The notes beneath the pieces were generated by a model. The model did not search any database, was not told the DNA's origin, and saw nothing but the letters and a program-made list of their open reading frames with translations. From NCBI GenBank assembly GCA_915066865.1, contig CAJZEE010000020.1:1-24852 (forward strand): DNA of 24,852 nt. The letters run 5' to 3'. The DNA comes from an uncultured Veillonella sp. (GTDB lineage: Bacteria > Bacillota > Negativicutes > Veillonellales > Veillonellaceae). Of this stretch, positions 7,056 to 15,197 are shown in pieces (the first letter of the stretch is position 1; the number at the start of each line of letters is the position of its first letter). Made by a program: the position numbers and the translations under genes.

Positions 7056-9938
7056 TTAGCTACGACTTAATCTATGGCAATCAATGCCCATAATAGATTG
7101 AGCCATATCATATACGGAGCGTTGACAGGTAAAGAGCCAAATCTGTTGATTTTTCCCAAGCTCAGCCAATAATTCTAAAGCACTACGCTGACGATTTTCG
7201 TCAAAGCGCACAAGAATATCGTCCAAGATAATCGGCAATGATTCTACTTGATAAGAGAATACCTTTGCTAAAGCGAGACGCAAGGCCAAGTATACTTGGT
7301 CAGCTAGACCACTGGACCAAAATTTAAGTTCTAGTCGTTCTCCATTATTGTTGATAAGTGCTACCCCTTTATTGATGCCTAGAATATCAAGCGTATACCT
7401 CTCACCAGTTAGTTTTTCAACATAAGAAGAGGCAAGCTCTAACATATGAGGTTGTTTTTCTTGTTCATACGATTGTTGAGCCTTATCCATACAATGGCTT
7501 ATCAATACTTGCGTAGCCCAATCTTCGAGAGCAGACTCTAATTCACTTTGTAAAACCTCTCGTTCTTGCAACATTTGGTGTTGCTCCTGGTCAGATCCAA
7601 GTGTACGCATTGCTTCAACGATTTGACCACGGCGTTCGTACAAGGTAGCCAATTTATCTTCAATAGAGGCTATTTCACGCTCAGAGTGAGCCAATTCATC
7701 TAACCAGTTATCTTTGTTGCCTTCTCGCAAACGACGATAGAACAGGTCTTTATTCTCCGCATCAGGAGCAAGTAAATCCAGCTGTACCTGACTTTGCTTG
7801 TAAATAGTTTGCCACTGTTTATATTGGTCCTCATCGATAAGATGTTGACGATACTCGTTGGAACTTTCCATACCAGCTTTATGGAGCAGTTCTTGTTGAC
7901 GAAGAAGTAGCTCTTTTTCCTTACGATGCCAATTATCGTATTCATTGCGGAAGCTTTTACGTTGTGCTTCCTTTTGTTCCCATACAATTTTATTTTGTTG
8001 AAAGTTCTTATATTGATTATAAATACGTTTTAATTCCGTAGGAGATACTGGTGACTCTATTCCAAGGTTATACCACAAAGCCATCGCTTGGTCTTCAATA
8101 ATGCGTAGACCTTCTTTATGCTCCGCTAAACGCTTTTCATAGCCTTCTATAGTACGTAATTGCTCATGATATTGATCATATTCATGTTTAAGACCAAAGA
8201 AATCATCTTCATCGAGACTCTTAGCCGCCCCTTGCGGTAACCAGTTTTGCCATGCTGCGAGGGCTTCATCATAAATACCTTGTAAGGTATGCCCTTCCTG
8301 AATCCAACGCTCAAGATGTGCCTCTCCTTCTAAGGTTGGTACAGGGCTCACTGTAGGTGTAGCAGCCTTGATCAAAGCCTCTAGCTGATGTTCTACATCA
8401 GATTTACGGGAAGATAAAATTTGTAACTCATAGTTTAATTTAGACACATCAGAGTTACCATTATGAAGCCTCCAGGTAGCATACCAGAATAGCCCCATAG
8501 ATAGAATCAAGAAAATAAAACCACCTATAGTATATAATGCAGATTCAAGAACCAACAGGCCTGCTAATACTACCAATACAGCTATAACAGCACCTATACC
8601 ACTAATGCGTTGTAGCCATTTTGGCAGAATTGTGGGCTGTGCGTCTGAACCATAACTATTCCGTCTAGCCTCTACTTGATCTATATCCATTAAGATACGA
8701 TCTAATTCACGTTCTAAATATTCTTTTTTAGCTAATTCTTCTTCACTAAAGTTAGGTAAAGTTGCACCATCAAGGTTCGCCGTCGGCACCTCATCGGTAG
8801 CCTCTGCAGGCTTGCGGTCTTGCCAATGTAAAAGTTGTTCTTTTGCGGTGCGCAAACGACTTGCCAAACGTTCCCCATCAAACCAATTAATGTCTTCTGC
8901 CATTGGCTCATCGTGACGCCACGCAGAATGTAAGGTGCGTGAAAACTCTAATTGTTCTCTAACCTTACGGATGTACGCATCGCCTTCTTCGCACTCATGG
9001 CGCAATTGCTCCCATTTAGCACCTTGTTGAATAAGATCTTCAATATCTTGGCCGTAAGTTCCAAATGGGCTATCAGGACTAAAGTTAGCGGGCATCAATG
9101 CCGCTTCCTTTTCCTGCCATAATTGCATATTGTCGCGAGCCCGTTTTATTTCTTCATCAAGACGTAGGAACTCATCACGACTCAGGGCGAGCTCACTATT
9201 ATACTGCTGCATGTGCATACGCGCCTCTTCACTGCGACGATACGTATCCCACGCACGTAATACTACATCGATACCATCCCGATATTCCTTCCATTCTTTC
9301 AACTGATTTTGCAATTCCATTTCGGTTTGCTCCGTACTGTGAAAGACGGTTTGTAATTCCACATATTGCGCTTCATGCTCCGCCAACTGACTCAACTTTT
9401 GACGGTTTTCTTTAAGCTCATCCATCAATACATTGATGCGACGTTTACCATTCGAGGATGCTACAAGTAGGTCTGTAGCCCCTTTTTCAACATCCTTAAC
9501 AGCTCCACCTAAGTGTTCTCCCCCTTCGGCGCCAAAGAATCGAGAACGAACCTCTACCTCTTGTAATACATCAAGGCCTTGTAGATCGTCTAATGTTAAC
9601 GCAAATATGCGGTTATATGTTTTTTTATCGATGCCATGCCACCAATGTTGAGCCGGCTCTTCATGGATGGCAGGATGACCAGGGCTGTAAAAGTCTAACT
9701 GCTTACCCTTACGACCGATATAGTAACTTTCACCATTACGGTCCACATCAAGAGCCCCCGTCATAGGGCCATAAGCCTTATGAGTACCGCCAAATAACAA
9801 GGTGCGCATCCCTTCGAGCAAGGATGTTTTACCACTTTCATTAGGGCCATACATGAGTTGAACCTCATTGTCACCCGTGGTGAAAGACCAGTCGCGATAC
9901 GGGCCAAATTCATCAAATCGTATACGTTTAATGTTCAT
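7056..9938 (-). CDS. yhaN: YhaN-like AAA/SbcC-type ATPase with membrane hairpin
   Basis: A 960-residue SMC/SbcC-like ATPase, probably the partner of the nuclease encoded just upstream. Walker A is YGPNESGKTS (30-39). Long heptad-rich coiled-coil arms lie at about 170-440 and 500-840. An ABC-like signature SSGLADQVYLALR starts at about 875 and Walker B LPIILDD is at about 901-907. Two hydrophobic helices (about 446-466 and 469-489) sit at the middle of the coiled coil, where SbcC or Rad50 has a hinge or hook. This suggests the arms end in the membrane. The start at 9938 gives 6 bases from the GGGGG ribosome-binding site; ATG at 9941 is also possible. It overlaps yhaO by about 11 bases. Role in DNA repair or processing is inferred from family; the exact substrate is unknown. 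Confidence 0.85.
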   Translation of the reverse strand: MNIKRIRFDEFGPYRDWSFTTGDNEVQLMYGPNESGKTSLLEGMRTLLFGGTHKAYGPMTGALDVDRNGESYYIGRKGKQLDFYSPGHPAIHEEPAQHWWHGIDKKTYNRIFALTLDDLQGLDVLQEVEVRSRFFGAEGGEHLGGAVKDVEKGATDLLVASSNGKRRINVLMDELKENRQKLSQLAEHEAQYVELQTVFHSTEQTEMELQNQLKEWKEYRDGIDVVLRAWDTYRRSEEARMHMQQYNSELALSRDEFLRLDEEIKRARDNMQLWQEKEAALMPANFSPDSPFGTYGQDIEDLIQQGAKWEQLRHECEEGDAYIRKVREQLEFSRTLHSAWRHDEPMAEDINWFDGERLASRLRTAKEQLLHWQDRKPAEATDEVPTANLDGATLPNFSEEELAKKEYLERELDRILMDIDQVEARRNSYGSDAQPTILPKWLQRISGIGAVIAVLVVLAGLLVLESALYTIGGFIFLILSMGLFWYATWRLHNGNSDVSKLNYELQILSSRKSDVEHQLEALIKAATPTVSPVPTLEGEAHLERWIQEGHTLQGIYDEALAAWQNWLPQGAAKSLDEDDFFGLKHEYDQYHEQLRTIEGYEKRLAEHKEGLRIIEDQAMALWYNLGIESPVSPTELKRIYNQYKNFQQNKIVWEQKEAQRKSFRNEYDNWHRKEKELLLRQQELLHKAGMESSNEYRQHLIDEDQYKQWQTIYKQSQVQLDLLAPDAENKDLFYRRLREGNKDNWLDELAHSEREIASIEDKLATLYERRGQIVEAMRTLGSDQEQHQMLQEREVLQSELESALEDWATQVLISHCMDKAQQSYEQEKQPHMLELASSYVEKLTGERYTLDILGINKGVALINNNGERLELKFWSSGLADQVYLALRLALAKVFSYQVESLPIILDDILVRFDENRQRSALELLAELGKNQQIWLFTCQRSVYDMAQSIMGIDCHRLSRS

Positions 9939-11199
9939 CATTAGCCCCCATCAACACAGTAACACCTTCAATTTCACAACGTTTCAAAGCTCGTGCCAAT
10001 AATTCATCACTCAATACATCGGCATATGCGCCTAAGCGCTTAAATTCAGGACGATTAGCCATGATTTGACGCGCAGTCTGTATCGCATCTCCATCTACCA
10101 TATCGTCATAAGCACGCAAGTAATCACCTACTACATCTGTTAATAAACGTCGTTCAACTAGATTAATACTAGGTCGTGTATTAGAAATAATACGGTAAGG
10201 CATAACGAATATAGATTTGCCTTTCTCCTCATTTTGAGACTCTTGCAACCATAGTTTTCGAATCTCCTCTTGCGTACATAGGCGATGTAGAGGTCCCGTT
10301 CCGGACAAAACGAGGGATAGCAAGATGTTTTTCTTATGTTGCTTTCGCAAGTTTTCTTTTTTATGTCGCAAAATCTCTAAGAAATCTGTTTCATTTTGCA
10401 TGCCAGCAATATCGATTTTGATTTCCTCAAATCGGACTGCACAAGTGTCGATAAATCGCAAATCACAATGACCATTATGAGATACGGATACAAGATAACA
10501 TCCTTTAGGTCCATGTTCTTTACGATGCAATCCTTGCGAATTACCCGCATAAACTACGAGAGGTTCCTCGCTAAGAACTTGAGATTTATGAATATGACCC
10601 AATGCCCAATAATCCATGGCAGCCTCTGTTAAATCAGTTAAGTTACAAGGTCCTGTTACATTATGATTTTCAGAGCCTACACTAGAACCTACAGTACCAT
10701 GCATGACAGCAAGGGAAAACTCATCCCGTTCAAAAGCTCTGTATTGACGAGCATAGTTGTCGCTTTCATTACCATGACCACAACTAATGCCATATACGCC
10801 ACCAATTTCTATATTATTAACGATGAGCGGGAAACGCTGTACCTGTTCGCTAGAAAATATATGGACATTATCTGGCATCTGCAGTTGCGCTCTCCAGCTT
10901 TCAGCAGGATCATGATTACCTTGTACCATATAGACATCAATACGATGCTCAGCCAAGCGATACATGGCGCGCACAAAACGGACTTGAGCCTCTAAATTAT
11001 GGTCTTCGCTATTATAAATATCCCCAGCTATTACGACAGCATGCACATGTTCTGTAATAGCAGTATCAATAATTTTATCTAAGGCTACATAGGTTGCTTC
11101 ACTTACGGCGCGATCAACAGCATTGCTAATACCTGTAGCATATTGAAAGGGTGCCCCTAAATGCAGATCACCACAGTGTATAAATCGAAACGGCTGCAT
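9928..11199 (-). CDS. yhaO: YhaO-like metallophosphoesterase (SbcD/Mre11-type nuclease)
   Basis: A 423-residue calcineurin-like phosphoesterase, expected to be a two-metal DNA exonuclease working with YhaN. The metal-binding motifs appear in order: GDLHLG (10-15, Asp11 and His13), AGDIYN (58-63), GNHD (94-97), VMHG (165-168) and GHIH (201-204). The C-terminal 200 residues are the less conserved capping/partner-binding region. Start ATG 11199 follows GGAGGAG by 9 bases. It is first in a two-gene operon, ending inside the start of yhaN. In Bacillus the same pair, yhaO-yhaN, is adjacent. Confidence 0.88.
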   Translation of the reverse strand: MQPFRFIHCGDLHLGAPFQYATGISNAVDRAVSEATYVALDKIIDTAITEHVHAVVIAGDIYNSEDHNLEAQVRFVRAMYRLAEHRIDVYMVQGNHDPAESWRAQLQMPDNVHIFSSEQVQRFPLIVNNIEIGGVYGISCGHGNESDNYARQYRAFERDEFSLAVMHGTVGSSVGSENHNVTGPCNLTDLTEAAMDYWALGHIHKSQVLSEEPLVVYAGNSQGLHRKEHGPKGCYLVSVSHNGHCDLRFIDTCAVRFEEIKIDIAGMQNETDFLEILRHKKENLRKQHKKNILLSLVLSGTGPLHRLCTQEEIRKLWLQESQNEEKGKSIFVMPYRIISNTRPSINLVERRLLTDVVGDYLRAYDDMVDGDAIQTARQIMANRPEFKRLGAYADVLSDELLARALKRCEIEGVTVLMGANDEH

Positions 11200-11525
11200 C
11201 TATATCCACTCCTCCATTAATATTTTTATTATAGTTATATATAGTAATTACAATAGTTTATTATACTACAAAACCTTAAAGATAAGTTAAAAATAACTAT
11301 CATTTAGCATCAAAAAGATATAGTTAAACTAAACTTCTCTTAACTATTAATAAATATAAATTATAAGATAAGCTCATATTCTTTCATCATAAGATATGAA
11401 CCATAACATGTTATTATTTTGTTAACCAATTCATGTATTAAGTTGACAATTTATACGTGAACGTTTACAATCAAATTGTCAATATATTATGTTTTTATTA
11501 AGTTAACAATTTACCGGAGGCTATT
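11200..11525. promoter_or_regulatory. Divergent yhaO/bioB control region with BirA-like half-sites
   Basis: This 326-base AT-rich gap serves yhaO (left) and bioB (right). The bioB side holds half-sites resembling the biotin operator: TTGTTAACC (11419-11427), AGTTGACAA (11441-11449) and AGTTAACAA (11501-11509), plus TTGTCAATA (11476-11484). An 18-base direct repeat (11437-11454 and 11497-11514, one mismatch) contains the two right-hand half-sites. The first group overlaps the -35 box; the second overlaps the leader just before the ribosome-binding site. The known Firmicute BirA site is TTGTTAACC-N about 15-GGTTAACAA, so this is a plausible but imperfect match. The yhaO promoter could not be fixed. 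Confidence 0.5.
11443..11471 (+). promoter_or_regulatory. Sigma-A promoter of bioB
   Basis: TTGACA (11443-11448), 17-base spacer, TACAAT (11466-11471). Start near 11478, leader about 48 bases. The -35 box lies inside a BirA-like half-site, so repressor binding would block it. Confidence 0.65.
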
Positions 11526-12554
11526 ATGGCTTTGCCTATAGATCAACAACCATCCCAAGTGGGTACATACGAAAAAATTCTTACCATTGCAAACCGCATC
11601 ATGAACGGCGGCGAAATTACAAAAGAAGAAGCAATCGAGCTGATTCATACTTCAGATGATGATACCATGATTCTACTCGCTATGGCTGATAAAATTCGCC
11701 AACATTTCAATGATAATTCTGTGGATGTATGTGCCATTGTTAATGCTCGGTCCGGCAAATGTCCTGAAAACTGTAAATTCTGTGCTCAATCCGCACACCA
11801 CAACACAGGCGTTCAGGAGTATCCTTTCATGGATGAAGAAAGCATTCTCCAAGCAGCACGTAAAGCTAAAGAGGCTGGTGCAATTCGTTTTTCCATCGTA
11901 ACAAGTGGTCGTAATACTAATAACCCTGATGAATTTGATCAAATCATCCATGTATTAGGCCGTATCAAAAATGAAATTGGTCTTGAAATCTGCTGTTCCC
12001 TTGGGTTGTTAACTTACGAACAAGCACTCAAATTAAAAGAAGTTGGCGTTACTCGATACCACTCCAATATCGAAACGGCACCTAGTCACTTCCCAGATAT
12101 TTGTACTACACATTCCTACGAAGACAAAATGTTTACCATAGATAATGCACAAAAAGCAGGCATCCGTGTTTGCTCTGGCGGCATTCTTGGTCTTAACGAA
12201 ACATTAGAACAACGCGTTGAAATGGCGTTCGAACTCAAACGTTTACATATTGACTCCGTGCCATTAAACATTTTGAATCCTGTTAAAGGGACTCCATTTG
12301 AAAGCAACGAAGCTTTACGTCCATTGGATATCTTACGTACCTTCGCTGTATTCCGTTTCATCTTGCCAAACGCATTGATACGGACTGCAGGTGGCCGCGA
12401 AGTAAATCTACGAGACTTACAAGCTTATGCTCTAAAAGGTGGCCTAAACGGTATCATGGTTGGTGGCTACTTAACTACTGGCGGTCGTTCACCTCAAGAC
12501 GATCTCCAAATGATTCAAGACTTGGAGTTGACTCGCAATACAGCTCAAGTCTAA
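11526..12554 (+). CDS. bioB: Biotin synthase BioB (radical SAM)
   Basis: A 342-residue radical-SAM enzyme that inserts sulfur into dethiobiotin to make biotin. The 4Fe-4S motif is CPENCKFC (Cys79, Cys83, Cys86). The second cluster region has the conserved cysteines in LEICCSLG and FPDICTTH and the arginine in IRTAGGRE. SD CCGGAGG is 6 bases before ATG 11526. It stands alone here, without bioA/D/F, so other steps are elsewhere or dethiobiotin is imported. Biotin is needed for the biotin-dependent decarboxylase and carboxylase enzymes typical of propionate-producing Negativicutes (context inference). Control by a BirA-type repressor is suggested by the repeats in its promoter. Confidence 0.95.
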   Translation: MALPIDQQPSQVGTYEKILTIANRIMNGGEITKEEAIELIHTSDDDTMILLAMADKIRQHFNDNSVDVCAIVNARSGKCPENCKFCAQSAHHNTGVQEYPFMDEESILQAARKAKEAGAIRFSIVTSGRNTNNPDEFDQIIHVLGRIKNEIGLEICCSLGLLTYEQALKLKEVGVTRYHSNIETAPSHFPDICTTHSYEDKMFTIDNAQKAGIRVCSGGILGLNETLEQRVEMAFELKRLHIDSVPLNILNPVKGTPFESNEALRPLDILRTFAVFRFILPNALIRTAGGREVNLRDLQAYALKGGLNGIMVGGYLTTGGRSPQDDLQMIQDLELTRNTAQV

Positions 12555-12637
12555 AAACCTCATATATACCATTCTCTACATCTAGAGGATGTAGTATATA
12601 AAATATTCCCTAATACTTTATAAATATTTTACACATA

Positions 12638-12676
12638 AAAAGAACCATCTAGTTTGCTGTACTAGATGGTTCTTTT
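12638..12676. terminator. Bidirectional terminator between bioB and the 12675 gene
   Basis: AAAAGAACCATCTAGT (12638-12653) and ACTAGATGGTTCTTTT (12661-12676) make a perfect 16-bp stem with a 7-base loop. A-rich and T-rich ends on both sides suit termination of both convergent genes; the 3' arm overlaps the stop of the minus-strand gene. A smaller stem CTACATC/GATGTAG lies at 12576-12594. Confidence 0.8.
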
Positions 12677-13037
12677 ATTTCCATAATAAAATATAAATGG
12701 CTTGACCATTTGTGTTCCCTGCAATAGGCTCAGGATTCTCATTAAATTCTACATTCTCATACGGCGTCCCGTCTGACATGTACGCATCTACCTTCAATGT
12801 TTCCATGGTTCGATTATATCTACTGATATAAACTTTATATCGCAATTCGTCGCCACCCAGTTCATTAACTCGCAGCCACAAAAGTGCATCGTAATCACTC
12901 TTCTGTACACTGTCATTGTCAATAAATAATTGGTTTCCTGATGCATCTGGTCCAACATAGTACCAGTCCGTTGCGTTAGTAGTCCCCCCTATACTGAGTA
13001 GCCACAAAAGTGTTAATATGGTGAATATTTTACTCAT
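12675..13037 (-). CDS. Small secreted protein, surface-adhesin E-like
   Basis: A 120-residue protein with a signal peptide (residues 1 to about 22, cleavage near NAT-DWYY) and a short soluble domain. The mature part (WYYVGPDASGN, FIDNDSVQ, ALLWLRV, YMSDGTPYENV) has the spacing of aromatic and Asp residues seen in small 'surface-adhesin E' type domains: a Trp start, a Tyr/Phe-Ile-Asp strand, a Trp-containing strand and a late Tyr-x-Asp-Gly turn. This is recognition by pattern only. It should be periplasmic or surface-exposed. Function unknown. SD AGAGGGG precedes ATG 13037. It has its own promoter (13127-13156) and a leader that contains an AT-rich inverted repeat. Confidence 0.65.
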   Translation of the reverse strand: MSKIFTILTLLWLLSIGGTTNATDWYYVGPDASGNQLFIDNDSVQKSDYDALLWLRVNELGGDELRYKVYISRYNRTMETLKVDAYMSDGTPYENVEFNENPEPIAGNTNGQAIYILLWK

Positions 13038-13064
13038 ATGACTGCCCCTCTCATGCTATCGAGC

Positions 13065-13113
13065 TGTATATTTTATAAAAGCTTAATGTGGATAAACCTT
13101 TATAAAATATACA
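13065..13113. repeat. AT-rich inverted repeat in the leader of the 12675 gene
   Basis: TGTATATTTTATAAAAG (13065-13081) and CTTTATAAAATATACA (13098-13113) pair with one bulged base. It lies between the predicted transcription start near 13119 and the ATG at 13037, so it would fold in the mRNA leader. Confidence 0.5.
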
Positions 13114-13126
13114 ACTTCTCCTTTAT

Positions 13127-13156
13127 ATAATACCAAAATTGTCCCATATTTATCAA
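13127..13156 (-). promoter_or_regulatory. Promoter of the small secreted protein gene
   Basis: On the minus strand: TTGATA (13156-13151), 18-base spacer, TATTAT (13132-13127), with TGG just before the -10 (extended -10). Start near 13119, leader about 80 bases. Confidence 0.5.
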
Positions 13157-13239
13157 CAATAATTAAAATTAATTACCATGTTTTTTACAAATATAAGAAT
13201 TTTAAAGAAATTTATTAAATTTCTTCATTTTTAACTCAT

Positions 13240-13260
13240 TTACCATTCCTATAATGGTAA
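13240..13260 (+). promoter_or_regulatory. -10 box inside a palindromic operator-like site
   Basis: TTACCATT (13240-13247) and AATGGTAA (13253-13260) are perfect inverted repeats around CCTAT. A perfect TATAAT (13250-13255) sits in the centre, readable on the plus strand. The -35 region is weak (T-rich), which fits a promoter that needs or is blocked by a factor. It would drive the structured RNA that begins near 13262. Confidence 0.45.
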
Positions 13261-13261
13261 T

Positions 13262-13433
13262 GTCAAATGATAGATAGAGGTAACAATTCCCTGGTTGCCG
13301 TACGTGTATTTATCTCCCGACAAGTAATACTAACCCCAAACCTACTACTTGTTTAAATACATGTTTCATTTGATATTAATACTAACACTCCCCTTACATG
13401 AAAAAAGGACTCTATATGATGGAGTCCTTTTTT
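13262..13433 (+). ncRNA. Predicted structured small RNA, about 172 nt, with intrinsic terminator
   Basis: Four helices can be drawn. P1 pairs TCAAATGA (13263-13270) with TCATTTGA (13366-13373). Inside, P2 pairs GGTAAC (13279-13284) with GTTGCC (13294-13299). P3 pairs 13302-13312 with 13354-13364 (11 bp), continued by ACAAGTA/TACTTGT (13320-13326 with 13346-13352). A terminator follows (13401-13433). The two non-Watson-Crick positions in P2 and P3 are G-U on the plus strand but C-A on the minus strand, favouring a plus-strand RNA. No ORF with a ribosome-binding site follows on this strand before 14243, so it looks like a free-standing RNA. It does not resemble 6S, tmRNA or RNase P RNA. Confidence 0.5.
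13401..13433. terminator. Bidirectional terminator (small RNA and tetR-like gene)
   Basis: AAAAAAGGACTC (13401-13412) and GAGTCCTTTTTT (13422-13433), a perfect 12-bp stem with a 9-base loop. It has six A and six T at the ends and works on either strand: end of the 13262 RNA on plus, end of the TetR-family gene on minus. Confidence 0.8.
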
Positions 13434-13481
13434 CGTTGTCTAAAAATTCATAGAATACTAAAACATAAGCGAGTATGAATA

Positions 13482-14081
13482 CTATTTACTTTGTAACCCA
13501 CGATAAACGAGTTCAAAAATAATTTTCTGAGCTTCTAACCACTGATCACTTTGAGACCACTTATATTCTTTATTAACAGCATATAGTCCATGTACTAAAA
13601 ACACAAAAACGGATACACCCACATCAAATGAAATCCCAAGTGCTTCTGCCATAACGAGCCCTTGCCGATCTTTTTCACGCTGTATAATACGTTGTAATAC
13701 ATATTCTGAAATTTGTTCATCTAAAAATAAAGGTAAATACTTTTTATGTCGTATAATACGCTGACATAACGGCAGTCTATCAAAAATAGAATCGTATGCT
13801 TCTCTCAACGAAACAGAATTAGAAGCAGCTGATAAGGTGTTAGCTATAGTTTGTAAATTGTTGTTATCTACCATTCCTGGCTTTGAATAAGCGATTGCAT
13901 CATCCACTAAATCATCAACAATTTCCATGATATTACTATAGTGTAAATAAAAAGTAGAACGAGTTATACCCGAAGCTTTACACAACGATGTTACTGTTAC
14001 AGACTCAAAAGAATTGTCTGCTAAACAACTAAGCAAGCCTTCTTTTAACAACATTCGTGTCATTTCTTTTCGAGTTATCAT
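13482..14081 (-). CDS. TetR/AcrR-family transcriptional regulator
   Basis: A 199-residue regulator with an N-terminal TetR helix-turn-helix: TSLCKASGITRSTFYLHYSN at about residues 31-50 is the typical recognition region. The remaining helices form the ligand-binding and dimer part, with no recognisable ligand motif. Start ATG 14081 is 4 bases after GGAGG; the open frame extends upstream to a TTG but without a site. It is divergent from the metallo-hydrolase gene at 14243, and a 27-bp palindrome (14094-14120) lies right upstream of its start. Most simply it represses itself and the hydrolase gene (inference). Its inducer is unknown. Confidence 0.85.
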   Translation of the reverse strand: MITRKEMTRMLLKEGLLSCLADNSFESVTVTSLCKASGITRSTFYLHYSNIMEIVDDLVDDAIAYSKPGMVDNNNLQTIANTLSAASNSVSLREAYDSIFDRLPLCQRIIRHKKYLPLFLDEQISEYVLQRIIQREKDRQGLVMAEALGISFDVGVSVFVFLVHGLYAVNKEYKWSQSDQWLEAQKIIFELVYRGLQSK

Positions 14082-14093
14082 ATAACCTCCAAC

Positions 14094-14120
14094 ATAGACA
14101 CTTTTATACAATGTGTCTAT
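14094..14120. promoter_or_regulatory. Palindromic operator of the TetR-type regulator
   Basis: ATAGACAC (14094-14101) and GTGTCTAT (14113-14120) are perfect inverted repeats with an 11-base spacer. The centre, read on minus, contains TTGTATAAA, a likely -10 box for the regulator gene. Size and position fit autoregulation by a TetR dimer. Confidence 0.6.
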
Positions 14121-14242
14121 TAATAAACATAGTGTTAATTATTGTTGAGACTAGTATAACAAAACAAGGTACACTAATTCTAGAGATTACAAATAATAAT
14201 CTATTCAATTAAATCAATAATAATTCAATTAAGGAGATAACT

Positions 14243-15028
14243 ATGACACAATATACTCACATTCGAAATGCAACGGGAAAATTAACAATAAAAAACACCA
14301 CATTTCTTATTGATCCATTCTTAGCACCAAAAGATACTTATCCTGGCTTTGAAGGTACATTTAACTACCAGCAAAGAATGCCTATAATTGATTTGCCTGT
14401 ATCAATGGATGAGCTATTAAACGATATAACAGCAGTAATAGTTACACATACACATCTTGATCATTGGGATGATACTGCAGTTAAATCTATTCCAAAATCA
14501 CTTCCAATTTTTGTACAAAATACAGCAGATAAAGAACTTATTACTACTCAAGGTTTTAACGATGTACGCATTATTTTTGAAAGTCTAGAGTTTAATGGTA
14601 TCACATTAAGAAAAACAGGTGGCTCCCACGGCACTGTAGAAATGTATGCAAATCCAGTTCTCGCACCATTAGCAGGCGATGCGATGGGCGTTATTTTTGA
14701 AGCAGCAGACGAACCAACTGTATACCTTGTAGGCGATACAGTTTGGACAAGTGATGTAGAGAAGGCCCTCCTTCGCTTCGACCCTAACGTTATTATTATG
14801 AACACTGGATATGCTCAAGTTTTAGGCTTTGAAGATAGTATTATTATGGGTACAAAAGATATTGGCCGCATGGTGGTACGCAAACCAGAGGCTAAAATCA
14901 TTGCGGTTCACATGGATACAGTTAATCATACTGCAACAAGTCGTAAGGATGTGCGCAAATTTATCAAAGGCACCAACATTGAAAGCCATGTAGCAGTGCC
15001 TGAAGATGGTGAAACCATCACACTTTAA
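14243..15028 (+). CDS. Metallo-beta-lactamase-fold hydrolase (UlaG-like)
   Basis: A 261-residue soluble enzyme of the metallo-beta-lactamase fold. It shows HTHLDH (69-74), the HxHxDH zinc motif, then SHG (His129), VGDT (Asp165) and HMDTVNH (223-229), the full set of ligands for a binuclear metal site. It resembles the UlaG / 'beta-lactamase superfamily 2' group that acts on small phosphorylated or lactone substrates, not a true beta-lactamase. No signal peptide. SD AAGGAG precedes ATG 14243. It is divergent from a TetR regulator with a shared operator, so it is likely induced by that regulator's ligand. Substrate unknown. Confidence 0.82.
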   Translation: MTQYTHIRNATGKLTIKNTTFLIDPFLAPKDTYPGFEGTFNYQQRMPIIDLPVSMDELLNDITAVIVTHTHLDHWDDTAVKSIPKSLPIFVQNTADKELITTQGFNDVRIIFESLEFNGITLRKTGGSHGTVEMYANPVLAPLAGDAMGVIFEAADEPTVYLVGDTVWTSDVEKALLRFDPNVIIMNTGYAQVLGFEDSIIMGTKDIGRMVVRKPEAKIIAVHMDTVNHTATSRKDVRKFIKGTNIESHVAVPEDGETITL

Positions 15029-15100
15029 TAGGTCTAAAACAATTAGTACATTATACTACGGCTAATACAAGACTAGTAAAAAATCGATCCACAAACAATA

Positions 15101-15160
15101 AAAAACACCCTCTTAATTCTAATAGTCATAATAACTATAAGATCTATAGAGGGTGTTTTT
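15101..15160. terminator. Bidirectional terminator between the hydrolase gene and cooS
   Basis: AAAAACACCCTC (15101-15112) and GAGGGTGTTTTT (15149-15160) form a 12-bp stem closing a long AT-rich loop. The A/T tracts suit both the plus-strand hydrolase gene and the minus-strand cooS. Confidence 0.7.
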
Positions 15161-15197
15161 ATACTTAACTACAAATTATAATCTATCAAAAGATAAA

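Noticed and set aside
13310..13369. 19-codon minus-strand ORF (MKHVFKQVVGLGLVLLVGR) inside the structured RNA region
   Set aside because: It looks like a short hydrophobic peptide, but the nearest G-rich site is about 17 bases from the ATG and the region is better explained by RNA structure on the other strand.
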